A stretch of 64,000 nt of DNA from Leucobacter muris (lineage in GTDB: Bacteria; Actinomycetota; Actinomycetes; Actinomycetales; Microbacteriaceae). Positions 19,618-28,207 of the stretch are shown in pieces; the stretch's first letter is position 1, and the number at the start of each line of letters is the position of its first letter. The notes under the pieces are model-generated. The model did no database searches. It saw only the letters and a list, made by a program, of their open reading frames with translations, and was not told the DNA's origin. The position numbers and the translations under genes are program-made. The stretch is from assembly GCF_004028235.1 (NCBI RefSeq), contig NZ_CP035037.1, positions 62,001-126,000 on the forward strand, given 5' to 3'.

Positions 19618-21645
19618 ATGAGCAGTATTCGCGTCGCGGTAGACGTCGGCGGCACATTCACCGACGTCTGCATCTTCGATGACGACACCCAGCAGATGCG
19701 GGTGACGAAGGTGCCATCGACACCGGCCGATCCCATGATCGCGGTGATGAACGGCGTGGATCGGGGCGAGATCGACCTGAACGAGGTCGCGCTCTTCTCG
19801 CACGGCACCACGGTCGCCACCAACGCGCTCATCACCCGCAACTTCCCCGCCGCCGCCCTCGTCACCACGCGCGGCTTCCGCGACGTGCTCGAGATCCGCG
19901 ACGGCACCAAGGACGACCTGTGGGACGCGTACAACGACGTCTCCGCGCCCTACATCCGCCGCCGCGACCGCTTCGAGGTGAGCGAGCGCATCGACTACAA
20001 CGGCAACACGATCACGCCCCTCGACGAGGCCGAGGCCCGCCGGCTGGCCGAACTGCTGCTGCGCCGCGGCGTGAAGACGATCGCCGTCTGCTTCCTCAAC
20101 TCCTACGCCAACGCGGCCCATGAGACCCGCATGCGCGAGATCCTCGAAGAGGTCATCCCCGACGCCACCGTCTCGACCTCGGCCGAGGTGCTGCCCGAGA
20201 TCTTCGAGTACCCGCGGTTCAACACTGCCGTCGCCAACGCCGTGCTCGCACCGCTCGTGTCGGGCTACGTGAACCGGCTCGCCGGCCGTCTGCGCGACGG
20301 CGGCTACCGGGGCGACCTGCTGCTGCTCCACTCGGGCGGCGGGTCGATGACGCCGCGCCTCGTCGAGAAGTTCCCCGTGCGGCTCGCCGCCTCGGGCATC
20401 GCCGCCGGAGCCATCTCGGCCAAGCACATCGCCCAGCAGTGCGGCTACGACAACGCCGTGAGCCTCGACATGGGCGGCACCTCCACCGACATCGCCCTCG
20501 TCGCCGACGGCGAGCTGCGCGTCTCGCAGGAGTGGCAGGTCGAGTACGGCCACCCCATCATCTTCCCCTCCATCGAGGTGCTCACCATCGGCGCCGGAGG
20601 CGGATCCCTCGCCCACATCGACATCGCCGGCTCGCTGCGCAACGGCCCCCAGTCGGCGGGCGCCGACCCCGGGCCCGCCTGCTACGACACCGGGGGCGAC
20701 CAGCCCACCAACACCGACGCCAACGTCGTGCTCGGCCGGCTCGGCACCTCGCTCGCCGGCGGGGTGAAGCAGCTCGACCGCTCCCTCTCCGAGCAGGCGA
20801 TCCGCCGCGTCATCGCCGAACCCCTCGGCATGGGGCTCGAAGAAGCGGCCCAGGCGATCATCTCGGTCGCGAACGCCAACATGGCCGACGCCGTGCGACT
20901 CGTCTCGATCCGCCGCGGCTACGACCCCCGCGACTTCGCGCTGCTCGCCTTCGGCGGGGCCGGCGCCCTCCACGGCGCCGACGTCGCCCGCGAACTCGGG
21001 ATCCCGACGGTCGTCGTGCCGCCCAACCCGGGCGTCACCTCGGCCATGGGCTGCCTGCTCGTCGACATCCAGCACGACTTCGCGCAGATGTACAACGGCG
21101 CCGACGAGGACGGCATCGAGCAGGCCTTCATCACCCTCGAGACCGAGGCCACCGCGCGCCTGCGCCACGAGGGCGTCGCAGAGGAGAACGCGATCCTGCA
21201 GCGCAAGATCTCGATGCGCTACCAGGGCCAGTGGCGCTCGCTGCAGGTGCCCATGGGATCCGGACCCGGCGCGCTCGAGCGGGCCGTGCGCACCTTCCAC
21301 GAGCAGTACGAGCGCGAGCTCGCGTTCCGCCAGGACGACGCCCCCGTCGAGGTCTACCAGCTGCACCTCGGCGCGGTCGGCAAGATCCCGAAGCCCTCGT
21401 TCCGGCCCGCCGATCCCGTGCCCCAGGCTCCCGGCGAGCCAGCCGAGCGCCGGCCCGTCTACTTCGGCGTCACCGGCTGGCTCGACACCCCCGTCTACGA
21501 CCGCGACGCGCTCGCCGCGGGCACGGCGTTCCAGGGCCCGGCCATCATCAACCAGCTCGACTCGACCACCGTCGTGCCCCCGTACACTCGCGCCGAGATC
21601 GACGAGTGGCTCAACATCCGCATCCACCTCGAGGAGATCAACTGA
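19618..21645 (+). CDS. hyuA: Hydantoinase/oxoprolinase subunit A
   Basis: A 675-residue subunit of the ATP-dependent N-methylhydantoinase / 5-oxoprolinase / acetone carboxylase family. The actin-like ATP site VAVDVGGTFTDVCIFD is at the N-terminus. SHGTTVATNALI, LDMGGTSTDIALV and LAFGGAGALHGADVARELG are the other family marks, and the C-terminal domain ends in PAIINQLDSTTVVPP. CAGGAGGACCC precedes the ATG. The stop overlaps the hyuB start by one base. Together the two subunits would open a lactam or hydantoin ring at the expense of ATP; which one cannot be told from sequence. Confidence 0.92.
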   Translation: MSSIRVAVDVGGTFTDVCIFDDDTQQMRVTKVPSTPADPMIAVMNGVDRGEIDLNEVALFSHGTTVATNALITRNFPAAALVTTRGFRDVLEIRDGTKDDLWDAYNDVSAPYIRRRDRFEVSERIDYNGNTITPLDEAEARRLAELLLRRGVKTIAVCFLNSYANAAHETRMREILEEVIPDATVSTSAEVLPEIFEYPRFNTAVANAVLAPLVSGYVNRLAGRLRDGGYRGDLLLLHSGGGSMTPRLVEKFPVRLAASGIAAGAISAKHIAQQCGYDNAVSLDMGGTSTDIALVADGELRVSQEWQVEYGHPIIFPSIEVLTIGAGGGSLAHIDIAGSLRNGPQSAGADPGPACYDTGGDQPTNTDANVVLGRLGTSLAGGVKQLDRSLSEQAIRRVIAEPLGMGLEEAAQAIISVANANMADAVRLVSIRRGYDPRDFALLAFGGAGALHGADVARELGIPTVVVPPNPGVTSAMGCLLVDIQHDFAQMYNGADEDGIEQAFITLETEATARLRHEGVAEENAILQRKISMRYQGQWRSLQVPMGSGPGALERAVRTFHEQYERELAFRQDDAPVEVYQLHLGAVGKIPKPSFRPADPVPQAPGEPAERRPVYFGVTGWLDTPVYDRDALAAGTAFQGPAIINQLDSTTVVPPYTRAEIDEWLNIRIHLEEIN

Positions 21646-23632
21646 TGAGTGACACCATCGCTCTCGCCCCCGCAGTGGGGCGGCAGACCGAACTCGACCC
21701 GGTGACGTTCGAGGTGCTGAAGAACGCCTTCGCCACCAGCGTCGACCTCATGAGCGAGCAGATCCTGCGCACCTGCTACTCGTTCGTCATCTACTCCCGC
21801 GACTTCTCGTCGGCGCTCTGCGACGCCCACGGCAACACCGTCATGCAGGGCTCCGGCGACATCGCGGTGCACGTGGGCACGCTGCACTTCCAGGCCAAGG
21901 CCGTGATCGAGCAGTTCGGAGACGACATCCACCCGGGCGACGTGTTCGCGATCAACGACCCGTACCGCGGCGGCACGCACTTCAACGACGTCTCGTTCGT
22001 GCGGCCCGTCTTCTCCGAGGGGCGCATCATCGCCTTCGCGCAGAACAAGGGGCACTGGGCCGACATCGGCGGCAAGGTGCCCGGATCGTTCGACGTCTCG
22101 GCGTCCGAGCACTTCGGCGAGGGGCTGCGCATCACCCCCATCCGCGTCTGGTCGAAGGGCGTCTTCCTGCACGACGTGGCCCAGTTGCTCGTCGCCAACA
22201 CCCGCGCGCCCGAGCAGGCGCTCGGCGACCTGCACGCGCAGTCCGAGGCGACCGCGGTGTGCGAGCGCGAGGTGCTGCGCCTCGTCGACCGCTACGGCAC
22301 CCGCACCGTCGAACTGGCGATGCAGGAGACCCAGGACTACGTCGAGCGCACCGTGCGCCGCCGCCTCGCCGACCTGCCCCAGGGCACCTGGGAGACCGTC
22401 GACTACCTCGACCTCGACCCCGGCAAGCCCGAGGGCCTCGTGCCCGTCAAGATCCGCATGACGCTCGACGGCGAGGGCATCCACTACAACCTCGAGGGCA
22501 GTGCCGACGTGGTCGACACCTTCCTCAACTCGGGCTACGGCACCACCTTCTCGGCGATCTATGCGGGCACCAAGACCTTCTTCCCCGACGTGCCCCTCAA
22601 CTCGGGCTTCTACGCGGCCGTCACGGCCGACATCGGCCCCGAGGGCACCGTCGTGAACGCGGGCTGGCCGTACGCCGTGACCGGCTTCTGCTCGGGGCCC
22701 TACGAGAAGCTCATGAACGGCATCTTCGAGATCTGGTCGCAGCTCATGCCCGAGCGCGCCATGGCCTGCGCCTTCAACCTCGAGTACCTGCTCGTCGGCG
22801 GGCGCGACGCCCGCAGCGAGAACAAGCCGTACTTCATGTGGTACGACTGGATGGCCGGCGGCTGGGGCGGCCGCTCCTCGAAGGACGGCTCGAGCGCCAC
22901 CGCCCCCGTGTTCGGCGTAGGCCTCGCGGTGCAGGCGTGCGAGGGGCAGGAGCGGCTCACGCCCGTGCTCACCACGATGCATCGGATCGGCACCGACTCG
23001 GGCGGGCCCGGCCGGTTCCGCGGCGGCTGCGGCGTCGAGAAGGGCGGCACGCTCACCGACGCCGACGCGTCGGTGATGAGCTACTGCTGCGACCGCGCCC
23101 GCTCGATCACCTGGGGCATCGAGGGCGGCCTGCCCTCCATCCCGCACGGCGTCTGGCTCAACCGCGACACCGAGAACGAGCGCTTCCTCGGGTCGATCTT
23201 CTCGTCGGTGCCGGTGCAGCCGGGCGACACCTTCTACCGCCCCTCGGCGGGGGCGGCGGTTTCGGCGATCCGCTCGACCGCACCCCCGACGAGGTGCTCG
23301 AAGACGTCATCGACGACTACGTCTCCGTCGAGCGGGCGGCAGAGGACTACGGCGTGGTCATCGTGCCGATCGATCCCGAACTCGACCGCTACGAGATCGA
23401 CCGCGAAGCGACGCTCGCCAAGCGCGCCTGGATCCGCGAGAACCGCACGGCCTGGCTCGAGTCCGACCCGCGCGAGGTGGCCGAGCGGTACCGGGCGGGC
23501 GAGCTCGACCTGCTCGACGTGATCCGCCGGCACGGCGTCATCCTCGACTGGGGTACCGGCGAGCTCTTCGAGGAGACCACGAGGCAGCATCGCGAGCAGA
23601 TGGCGCGACGCTCGCTCGGCCACTGGGACTGA
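21645..23632 (+). pseudogene. hyuB: Hydantoinase/oxoprolinase subunit B with a one-base frameshift
   Basis: The B subunit partner of HyuA, about 662 residues once corrected. Reading from the ATG at 21645, the protein is normal (DPVTFEVLKNAF, QGSGDIAVHVGTLH, FAINDPYRGGTHFNDVSFV, GGPGRFRGGCGVE) until TFYRPSAG. There a run of five G (23249-23253) shifts the frame. Adding one G restores the family motif GGGGFGDPLDRTPDEVLED and the C-terminal 125 residues to the TGA at 23632. Without it a HyuB lacking a proper C-terminus would end at 23522. Either a base is missing from the sequence or the gene is inactive. Confidence 0.85.
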
Positions 23633-23648
23633 CGCGGCGGCCGGCCAC

Positions 23649-23687
23649 CGGGTGGGCGACCACCCGTCCGAGGCGAGCGGCGCCTCG
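23649..23687 (+). terminator. Tandem hairpins after hyuB
   Basis: CGGGTGG-GCGA-CCACCCG (23649-23666) is followed at once by CGAGGCG-AGCGG-CGCCTCG (23669-23687). Both stems are perfect 7-base-pair helices. They probably end hyuAB transcription. Confidence 0.55.
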
Positions 23688-23809
23688 CCCGGATCCGGAC
23701 GGCCCCCTCTGCGGGCGACAGCGGACGACCGTGCACCGCGGTCTTCCGAGATCTTCCGCGGAGGGGAGCCCGTCCCGTGCCGACGATCGGTCGGTGCCGG
23801 ATCGGAGAT

Positions 23810-23820
23810 TTATGCATACG
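23810..23820 (-). promoter_or_regulatory. TTATGCATACG motif upstream of the permease gene
   Basis: This 11-base element recurs exactly, in inverted orientation, at 27102-27112 between the PucR gene and pxpA. It contains the palindrome TATGCATA and is unusually AT-rich for this genome. It is probably a shared operator, perhaps of the PucR regulator encoded at 25591. Confidence 0.45.
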
Positions 23821-24040
23821 ACAAAGGAGTCTGCTGATTTTCCGGCCCTTGCACAATACTGATCCGCGACACGCCTGACAAAAATGAGATGTCGGTGCGA
23901 TCGACTGCAGCACCGACCCGGCTTCGCACCGGTTCCGGCCGACGCGGATTCTCCCCCCTTCCGCAGCCGTGCTCGCCGCCGCGCCTCCGCGCGACGACGC
24001 CCGCGGCGGCACTCCCCGAAATACCAATGGAGGTATGATC

Positions 24041-25438
24041 GTGACCCTCAATCTGACCGGGAGCAACGACGACGTCGAAGCGACCGACGCCCTCGCGCGA
24101 CAGGGCGACGACGAAGACCAGATGACTCGCGGATCGCTCGCGATGGCCTGGTACGGCGTCGCCAGCGCGTTCTTCTTCGTCTACATCGGCGCGGCGATGG
24201 CGGCCGCCTACGGCACGGTGAACGCCATCGTCGGCATCGTGCTGACCATCATCTGCTACGGCGTCATCAATGCCGTGCTGTCGCGCTACGCCATCAACAA
24301 CCGCACCACGGTGGCGCAGTTCTCGCGCACCATCCTCGGCACCGCCGGCTCGTCGATCGCGACGATCATCTTCGCGCTCGTCGCGATCTACTACGCCGTG
24401 TTCGAGGGTTCGATCGTGGCCTACGCCTTCATGGCGGCGTTCGGCGGCGAGATGTGGATGTGGAGCCTCATCGTGGTGATCTACTCCACGCCGCTCATCA
24501 TCGGCGGCGCCCGCCGCTTCCTCGACAAGCTCAACGGCTGGCTGATGCCGCTCTACTTCTTCGGCCTCGTCGCCGCCGTCATCTGGGCGGGCGTCGTCTA
24601 CGGCTTCGGCGACGCCTGGCTCACGCACGCTCCCGAGGTGCCGCTGCCGTTCGCGCAGGGCGGCCCGGGCTGGCTCGCGACCTTCGCCGGCTACATGGGC
24701 GTGTGGATCATGATGATGTTCACCATGGACTACGCGGCGCTCGGCAAGCGCAAGGATGTGAAGTTCCACCAGCGCTTCACCTTCGGCCCGCTGTTCTACG
24801 TGCTCGCCTACGGATTCTCGGCCTTCGTCGGCATCTTCCTCACGTTCACCATCCCGGGTCTCGAGGTCTCCGAGACCGGCATCGCCGGCGGTATGGTGTC
24901 GCTGATGGGCATCCTCGGCCTCATCGTGATCATCGCCTCGCAGACCCGGATCAACACGGCGAACTACTACCTCGGGGCTGCGAATCTGCGGGCATTCGGG
25001 GAGCGGGTGCTGCGCCTGCGACTGCCGAACATCGTGTGGGTGCTCGTCTCGTCGGTGATCATCTACCTGCTGATGCTGCTGCCCATCGTGCAGTATCTGC
25101 TGCTCGCTCTGGCGTGGCAGGGCGTGCTGGTGACGGCGTGGGTGGCGATCGCGCTGACCCACGTGCTGCTCGATCAGGGCCGCAATCAGGAGCACGCGGC
25201 GATCGGCGACAAGCACTATCGGGCCTTCAACAGCAACGGCCTGATCTCCTGGACGATCGCGACCGTGATCGGCCTCGTGATGCTGCAGCTCGGCTCGATC
25301 AACCCCGAGCTGGCGGGCGTCGGATCGACGTGGGGCCCGATCCTCACGGCCGTGTCGGCTGGCGTCATCTACGCCGTGCTCTGGAAGACGCACCCGACGA
25401 GCCGCACCGGCCTGATCAAGGTCGTCGCGCAGCAGTAG
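24041..25438 (+). CDS. NCS1-like (purine/cytosine permease family) transporter
   Basis: A 465-residue membrane protein with about twelve hydrophobic segments, starting after a short acidic N-terminus (SLAMAWYGVASAFFFVYIG). The pattern fits the purine-cytosine/allantoin/hydantoin permease group (NCS1). The GTG at 24041 is chosen because GGAGGT lies six bases upstream; an ATG at 24035 touches that site. It lies between hyuAB and the pxp operon and shares an upstream motif with pxpA, so a lactam or hydantoin substrate is likely. The exact substrate is unknown. A strong hairpin terminator follows. Confidence 0.82.
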   Translation: MTLNLTGSNDDVEATDALARQGDDEDQMTRGSLAMAWYGVASAFFFVYIGAAMAAAYGTVNAIVGIVLTIICYGVINAVLSRYAINNRTTVAQFSRTILGTAGSSIATIIFALVAIYYAVFEGSIVAYAFMAAFGGEMWMWSLIVVIYSTPLIIGGARRFLDKLNGWLMPLYFFGLVAAVIWAGVVYGFGDAWLTHAPEVPLPFAQGGPGWLATFAGYMGVWIMMMFTMDYAALGKRKDVKFHQRFTFGPLFYVLAYGFSAFVGIFLTFTIPGLEVSETGIAGGMVSLMGILGLIVIIASQTRINTANYYLGAANLRAFGERVLRLRLPNIVWVLVSSVIIYLLMLLPIVQYLLLALAWQGVLVTAWVAIALTHVLLDQGRNQEHAAIGDKHYRAFNSNGLISWTIATVIGLVMLQLGSINPELAGVGSTWGPILTAVSAGVIYAVLWKTHPTSRTGLIKVVAQQ

Positions 25439-25485
25439 CCCCTCGCCGGTGCCCTCGGGCCCCGGCGAGCCCGGCGGGGTCGGGC

Positions 25486-25512
25486 GGCCTCGAGAACCCC
25501 GTTCTCGAGGCC
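25486..25512. terminator. Strong hairpin terminator between convergent genes
   Basis: GGCCTCGAGAAC, loop CCC, GTTCTCGAGGCC form a perfect 12-base-pair stem between the permease and the convergent PucR gene. It can serve both strands. Confidence 0.75.
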
Positions 25513-25590
25513 CCGGCCTCGCCGCGCGATCGCCTTGCCGCTCGGGATCGCGGGTCGCGGGATCCCGCGTCGCATCGGGGCCGCGGTGCG

Positions 25591-27057
25591 TCAGTACGGC
25601 TCGAGCTCGACCAGGCGCAGCGCCATGAGGCAGGTGGCCTTGCCGTCGAGCGTGTCGAGAGAGATGTTCAGGATCTGTTCGATGCGTCGGAGCCGGTAGC
25701 CCAGCGAGTTGCGGTGGATGAACAGCTCGTCGCAGGTGCGCGAGGGCTGCGCGTCGTTGCGCAGCCAGGCGCGCAGCGTGGGCAGCAGTTCGGTGCTGCG
25801 CTTCTCGTCGTGCTCGAGCAGCGGCGCGAGGAAGCGGTGGGCCGACTCCCGCGCCCCGCGCCCCGCGGCTGCCGCCACGACGGCGCTGAGCCCGAGCGCC
25901 GGCGCCACCACGGGCTTCTCGGCGTGGCGCACCAGATCGAGGGCGTGCACCAGCGAGATGCGCAGTTCGTCGATGGTGTGGGTGGGTTCGCGCAGCACGA
26001 GCGGCAGGTCGGCCCGCACGCCCAGCAGGTGCGCGGTGGCCTCGGCGATGCCGTCGCGGGGAAACTGCATGAGCGCGATGAGGCGGTCGTCGATCTCGGC
26101 CACCCGCACATCGTGAAAGGCGTCGTGCAGCGCGAGGCGCAGCTGCCAGGCGGCGGCGGCGTGCTCGCCGCCGAGGTCGGCGACCACGAGCGCGGTGTCG
26201 GCGCCGCGGCTGAGGCCGAGCTCGTGGAACGCACCGGCCACGTCGTTGCGGGTGGCCTCGGACCACGAGACGCAGCGGTTCACGAAGCGCAGCATGTCCT
26301 GCTGACTGCTCGCATCGACCGTCACCGAGCGGTTGAGCTGCATGGCGAGGATCGAAGTGACGGGCGTGAGCAGGGGCTCGAACTCGCTCGACGGCCGCAG
26401 CAGGCGCACCGCGAGCTGGCACGGGTTGCGCAGTCCCATCGGCAGGGTGAGGTTGAAGACGTCGGGCTGAGCGCCGCGGGTCGCGCCGGTGCGCCAGGTG
26501 ACGGTGGTGGGGTACTGGGCGATGATGGAGTCGAAGGCGTCGTAGACGGCGACCGGCAGTTCGAGCACGGAGTGGATCGCAGCGAGCAGCGTCGAGATCT
26601 CGGCGCCCTGGCTCGCGAGCCGCGCGCACTCGTCGGCGAGCCGCCAGCCCCGGTCGGTGAGGGCGATGCGCTCGGCCTGCAGCATGTATTCGACGTGCTG
26701 GTTGATCTTGAACAGCGGCACGGTCGTGGGTACCTCGAGCAGGGGCACGTCGTGGCGAGCGCACGCCTCGATGAGCCCCTTCGGCAGTTCGCGGTGGGCG
26801 ACGCCCACCGCGAAGGCGAGGGCCGAGACCGGCACCCGGGTGAGGCGCTCCACGTAGCCGTCCCAGATGCTGGGCTCGGTGAAGTTCATGCCGATGCCCG
26901 AGGTCAGCACGAGGACGTTCGGCTCGAGGTATGGCGTTGGATCGAGGTGCTCTGCGGGGGCGCAGCGGGCGATCTCGCGGCCCAGCCGTTTCATGCTCGA
27001 CGGCGTCTCGAGCCGCAGTTGCAGGGACTGCTCGGCGAGGAGGTCGGTGACGCGCAT
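25591..27057 (-). CDS. PucR-family transcriptional regulator next to pxpA
   Basis: A 488-residue full-length PucR regulator. The N-terminal PucR domain (VPVSALAFAVGVAHRELPKGL, residues about 75-95) resembles the purine catabolism sensor, and the C-terminus carries the helix-turn-helix (RTCDELFIHRNSLGYRLRRI). AAAGGGATCGA precedes the ATG. It is divergent from the pxpA operon and convergent with the permease gene. The CGTATGCATAA motif in the intergenic region is a candidate binding site. Confidence 0.87.
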   Translation of the reverse strand: MRVTDLLAEQSLQLRLETPSSMKRLGREIARCAPAEHLDPTPYLEPNVLVLTSGIGMNFTEPSIWDGYVERLTRVPVSALAFAVGVAHRELPKGLIEACARHDVPLLEVPTTVPLFKINQHVEYMLQAERIALTDRGWRLADECARLASQGAEISTLLAAIHSVLELPVAVYDAFDSIIAQYPTTVTWRTGATRGAQPDVFNLTLPMGLRNPCQLAVRLLRPSSEFEPLLTPVTSILAMQLNRSVTVDASSQQDMLRFVNRCVSWSEATRNDVAGAFHELGLSRGADTALVVADLGGEHAAAAWQLRLALHDAFHDVRVAEIDDRLIALMQFPRDGIAEATAHLLGVRADLPLVLREPTHTIDELRISLVHALDLVRHAEKPVVAPALGLSAVVAAAAGRGARESAHRFLAPLLEHDEKRSTELLPTLRAWLRNDAQPSRTCDELFIHRNSLGYRLRRIEQILNISLDTLDGKATCLMALRLVELEPY

Positions 27058-27101
27058 TCGATCCCTTTCGCATCTGCACAAATTCGAATGGAAGATTCTT
27101 G

Positions 27102-27112
27102 CGTATGCATAA
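27102..27112 (+). promoter_or_regulatory. CGTATGCATAA motif between PucR gene and pxpA
   Basis: Exact inverted copy of the element at 23810-23820. It lies 37 bases upstream of the pxpA ATG and 45 bases upstream of the PucR start, a suitable place for an operator acting on one or both genes. Confidence 0.5.
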
Positions 27113-27148
27113 TAACGTTCGTTGCGGGCTGGGCGTAGCTTTGAGGCC

Positions 27149-27883
27149 ATGACAGCACAACGTGGTGATGCGATCTCAGTCAACTCCGATATGGGCGAGG
27201 CCTTCGGCCTGCACACCTTCGGCAACGATCCCGAGCTGATGCGACTCATCGACGTCGCGAACGTCGCATGCGGCTTCCACTCCGGCGATCCGGGTGCCAT
27301 GGAGACCACGGTCTCGCTCGCGCACGAGAACGCCGTGCGCGTCGGCGCCCACCCCGGTCTGCCCGACCTCGTGGGCTTCGGCCGCCGCGAGATGAAGCTG
27401 ACGCCTCAGGAGGTCGAGGATCTCATCCGCTACCAGGTGGGCGCGCTCACCGGCTTCCTCACGAAGTACGAACTCCCTCTCAACCACATCAAGCCCCACG
27501 GCTCGCTCTACGGCATGCTCGCCCGGGACGAGGAGCTGATGCTCGGAGCGGTGCGAGTCGCCCGCGACTACGGCGTGCCGGTCTTCGGGATCGCCGGATC
27601 CGCCCACCAACGCGTCGCCGAGCGCGAGGGCGTCGAGTTCGTGGGCGAGCTCTACGTCGACCTCGACTACAACTCCGAGGGCGGCCTCATCATCCTGCGT
27701 CAGCCCCACGCCACCGACCCGCAGCAGGCCGCCGAGAAGGCCCGGCGCGCCATCGACGACGGAGTCATCGTGTCGGTCGACGGCACCGAGCTGCCCATCG
27801 AGTTCGGCAGCATCTGCGTGCACTCCGACACCCCCAACGCCGTCGAGGTCACCGCCGCCGTGCGCGCGGTCGTCGACCGGTAG
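27149..27883 (+). CDS. pxpA: 5-oxoprolinase subunit PxpA (LamB/YcsF family)
   Basis: A 244-residue LamB/YcsF protein, the PxpA subunit of the prokaryotic ATP-dependent 5-oxoprolinase that turns pyroglutamate into glutamate. Typical motifs are NSDMGEAFG at the N-terminus, NVACGFHSGDPGAM, HPGLPDLVGFGRREM and HIKPHGSLYG. The length matches the family. TTGAGGCC lies before the ATG. It opens an operon in which a biotin carrier and biotin carboxylase separate it from pxpB and pxpC. Confidence 0.93.
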   Translation: MTAQRGDAISVNSDMGEAFGLHTFGNDPELMRLIDVANVACGFHSGDPGAMETTVSLAHENAVRVGAHPGLPDLVGFGRREMKLTPQEVEDLIRYQVGALTGFLTKYELPLNHIKPHGSLYGMLARDEELMLGAVRVARDYGVPVFGIAGSAHQRVAEREGVEFVGELYVDLDYNSEGGLIILRQPHATDPQQAAEKARRAIDDGVIVSVDGTELPIEFGSICVHSDTPNAVEVTAAVRAVVDR

Positions 27884-27935
27884 ACGACACCACCCACCAT
27901 CCCATCTATCCCTCTATCTCGAGAGCGAACAACAC

Positions 27936-28172
27936 ATGAGTTCACAGGTCATCGCCCCGATTCCCGGTATCTTCTACCGCCGCCCAGCACCCGACAAGGC
28001 CCCGTTCGTCGAGGTGGGAGACACCGTCGAGACCGGGCAGACGATCGGCGTCATCGAGATCATGAAGCAGTTCACCGAGGTGCGCACCGAGATCGGCGGC
28101 ACGATTCAGTCGTTCGAGGTCGACGACAACGGCATGGTCGGCCCCGGCGACGTCATCGCGACGATCGACTGA
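27936..28172 (+). CDS. Small biotin carboxyl carrier protein
   Basis: A 78-residue single biotinyl domain. The biotin-accepting lysine is K44 in the motif EIMKQF, which differs from the classical AMKM but fits the short carriers found in pxp-type clusters. The domain begins with VIAPIPGIFYRR and ends GPGDVIATID. It has no proline-rich linker or N-terminal extension, unlike AccB of acetyl-CoA carboxylase. It lies between pxpA and a biotin carboxylase gene and presumably shuttles carboxybiotin between that enzyme and PxpB/PxpC; the last point is inference. Confidence 0.88.
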   Translation: MSSQVIAPIPGIFYRRPAPDKAPFVEVGDTVETGQTIGVIEIMKQFTEVRTEIGGTIQSFEVDDNGMVGPGDVIATID

Positions 28173-28207
28173 TCCCACCCGACGCCAGCCCGCAAAGGAG
28201 CGCCATT

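Larger units (their letters stand above)
23633..24040 (+). other. Intergenic region before the NCS1-like permease
   Basis: This 408-base gap holds two tandem hairpins just after hyuB, an AT-rich patch around 23800-23885 with the TTATGCATACG motif (separate entries), and the GGAGGT ribosome binding site of the permease gene. I see no coding sequence in it. Confidence 0.5.

Noticed and set aside
23810..27160. A long minus-strand open frame of over 1,100 codons across the permease and PucR genes
   Set aside because: It covers the permease on the antisense strand and the PucR gene in the wrong frame. The composition is His/Arg/Asp-rich with no domain, while the permease and PucR frames are convincing.
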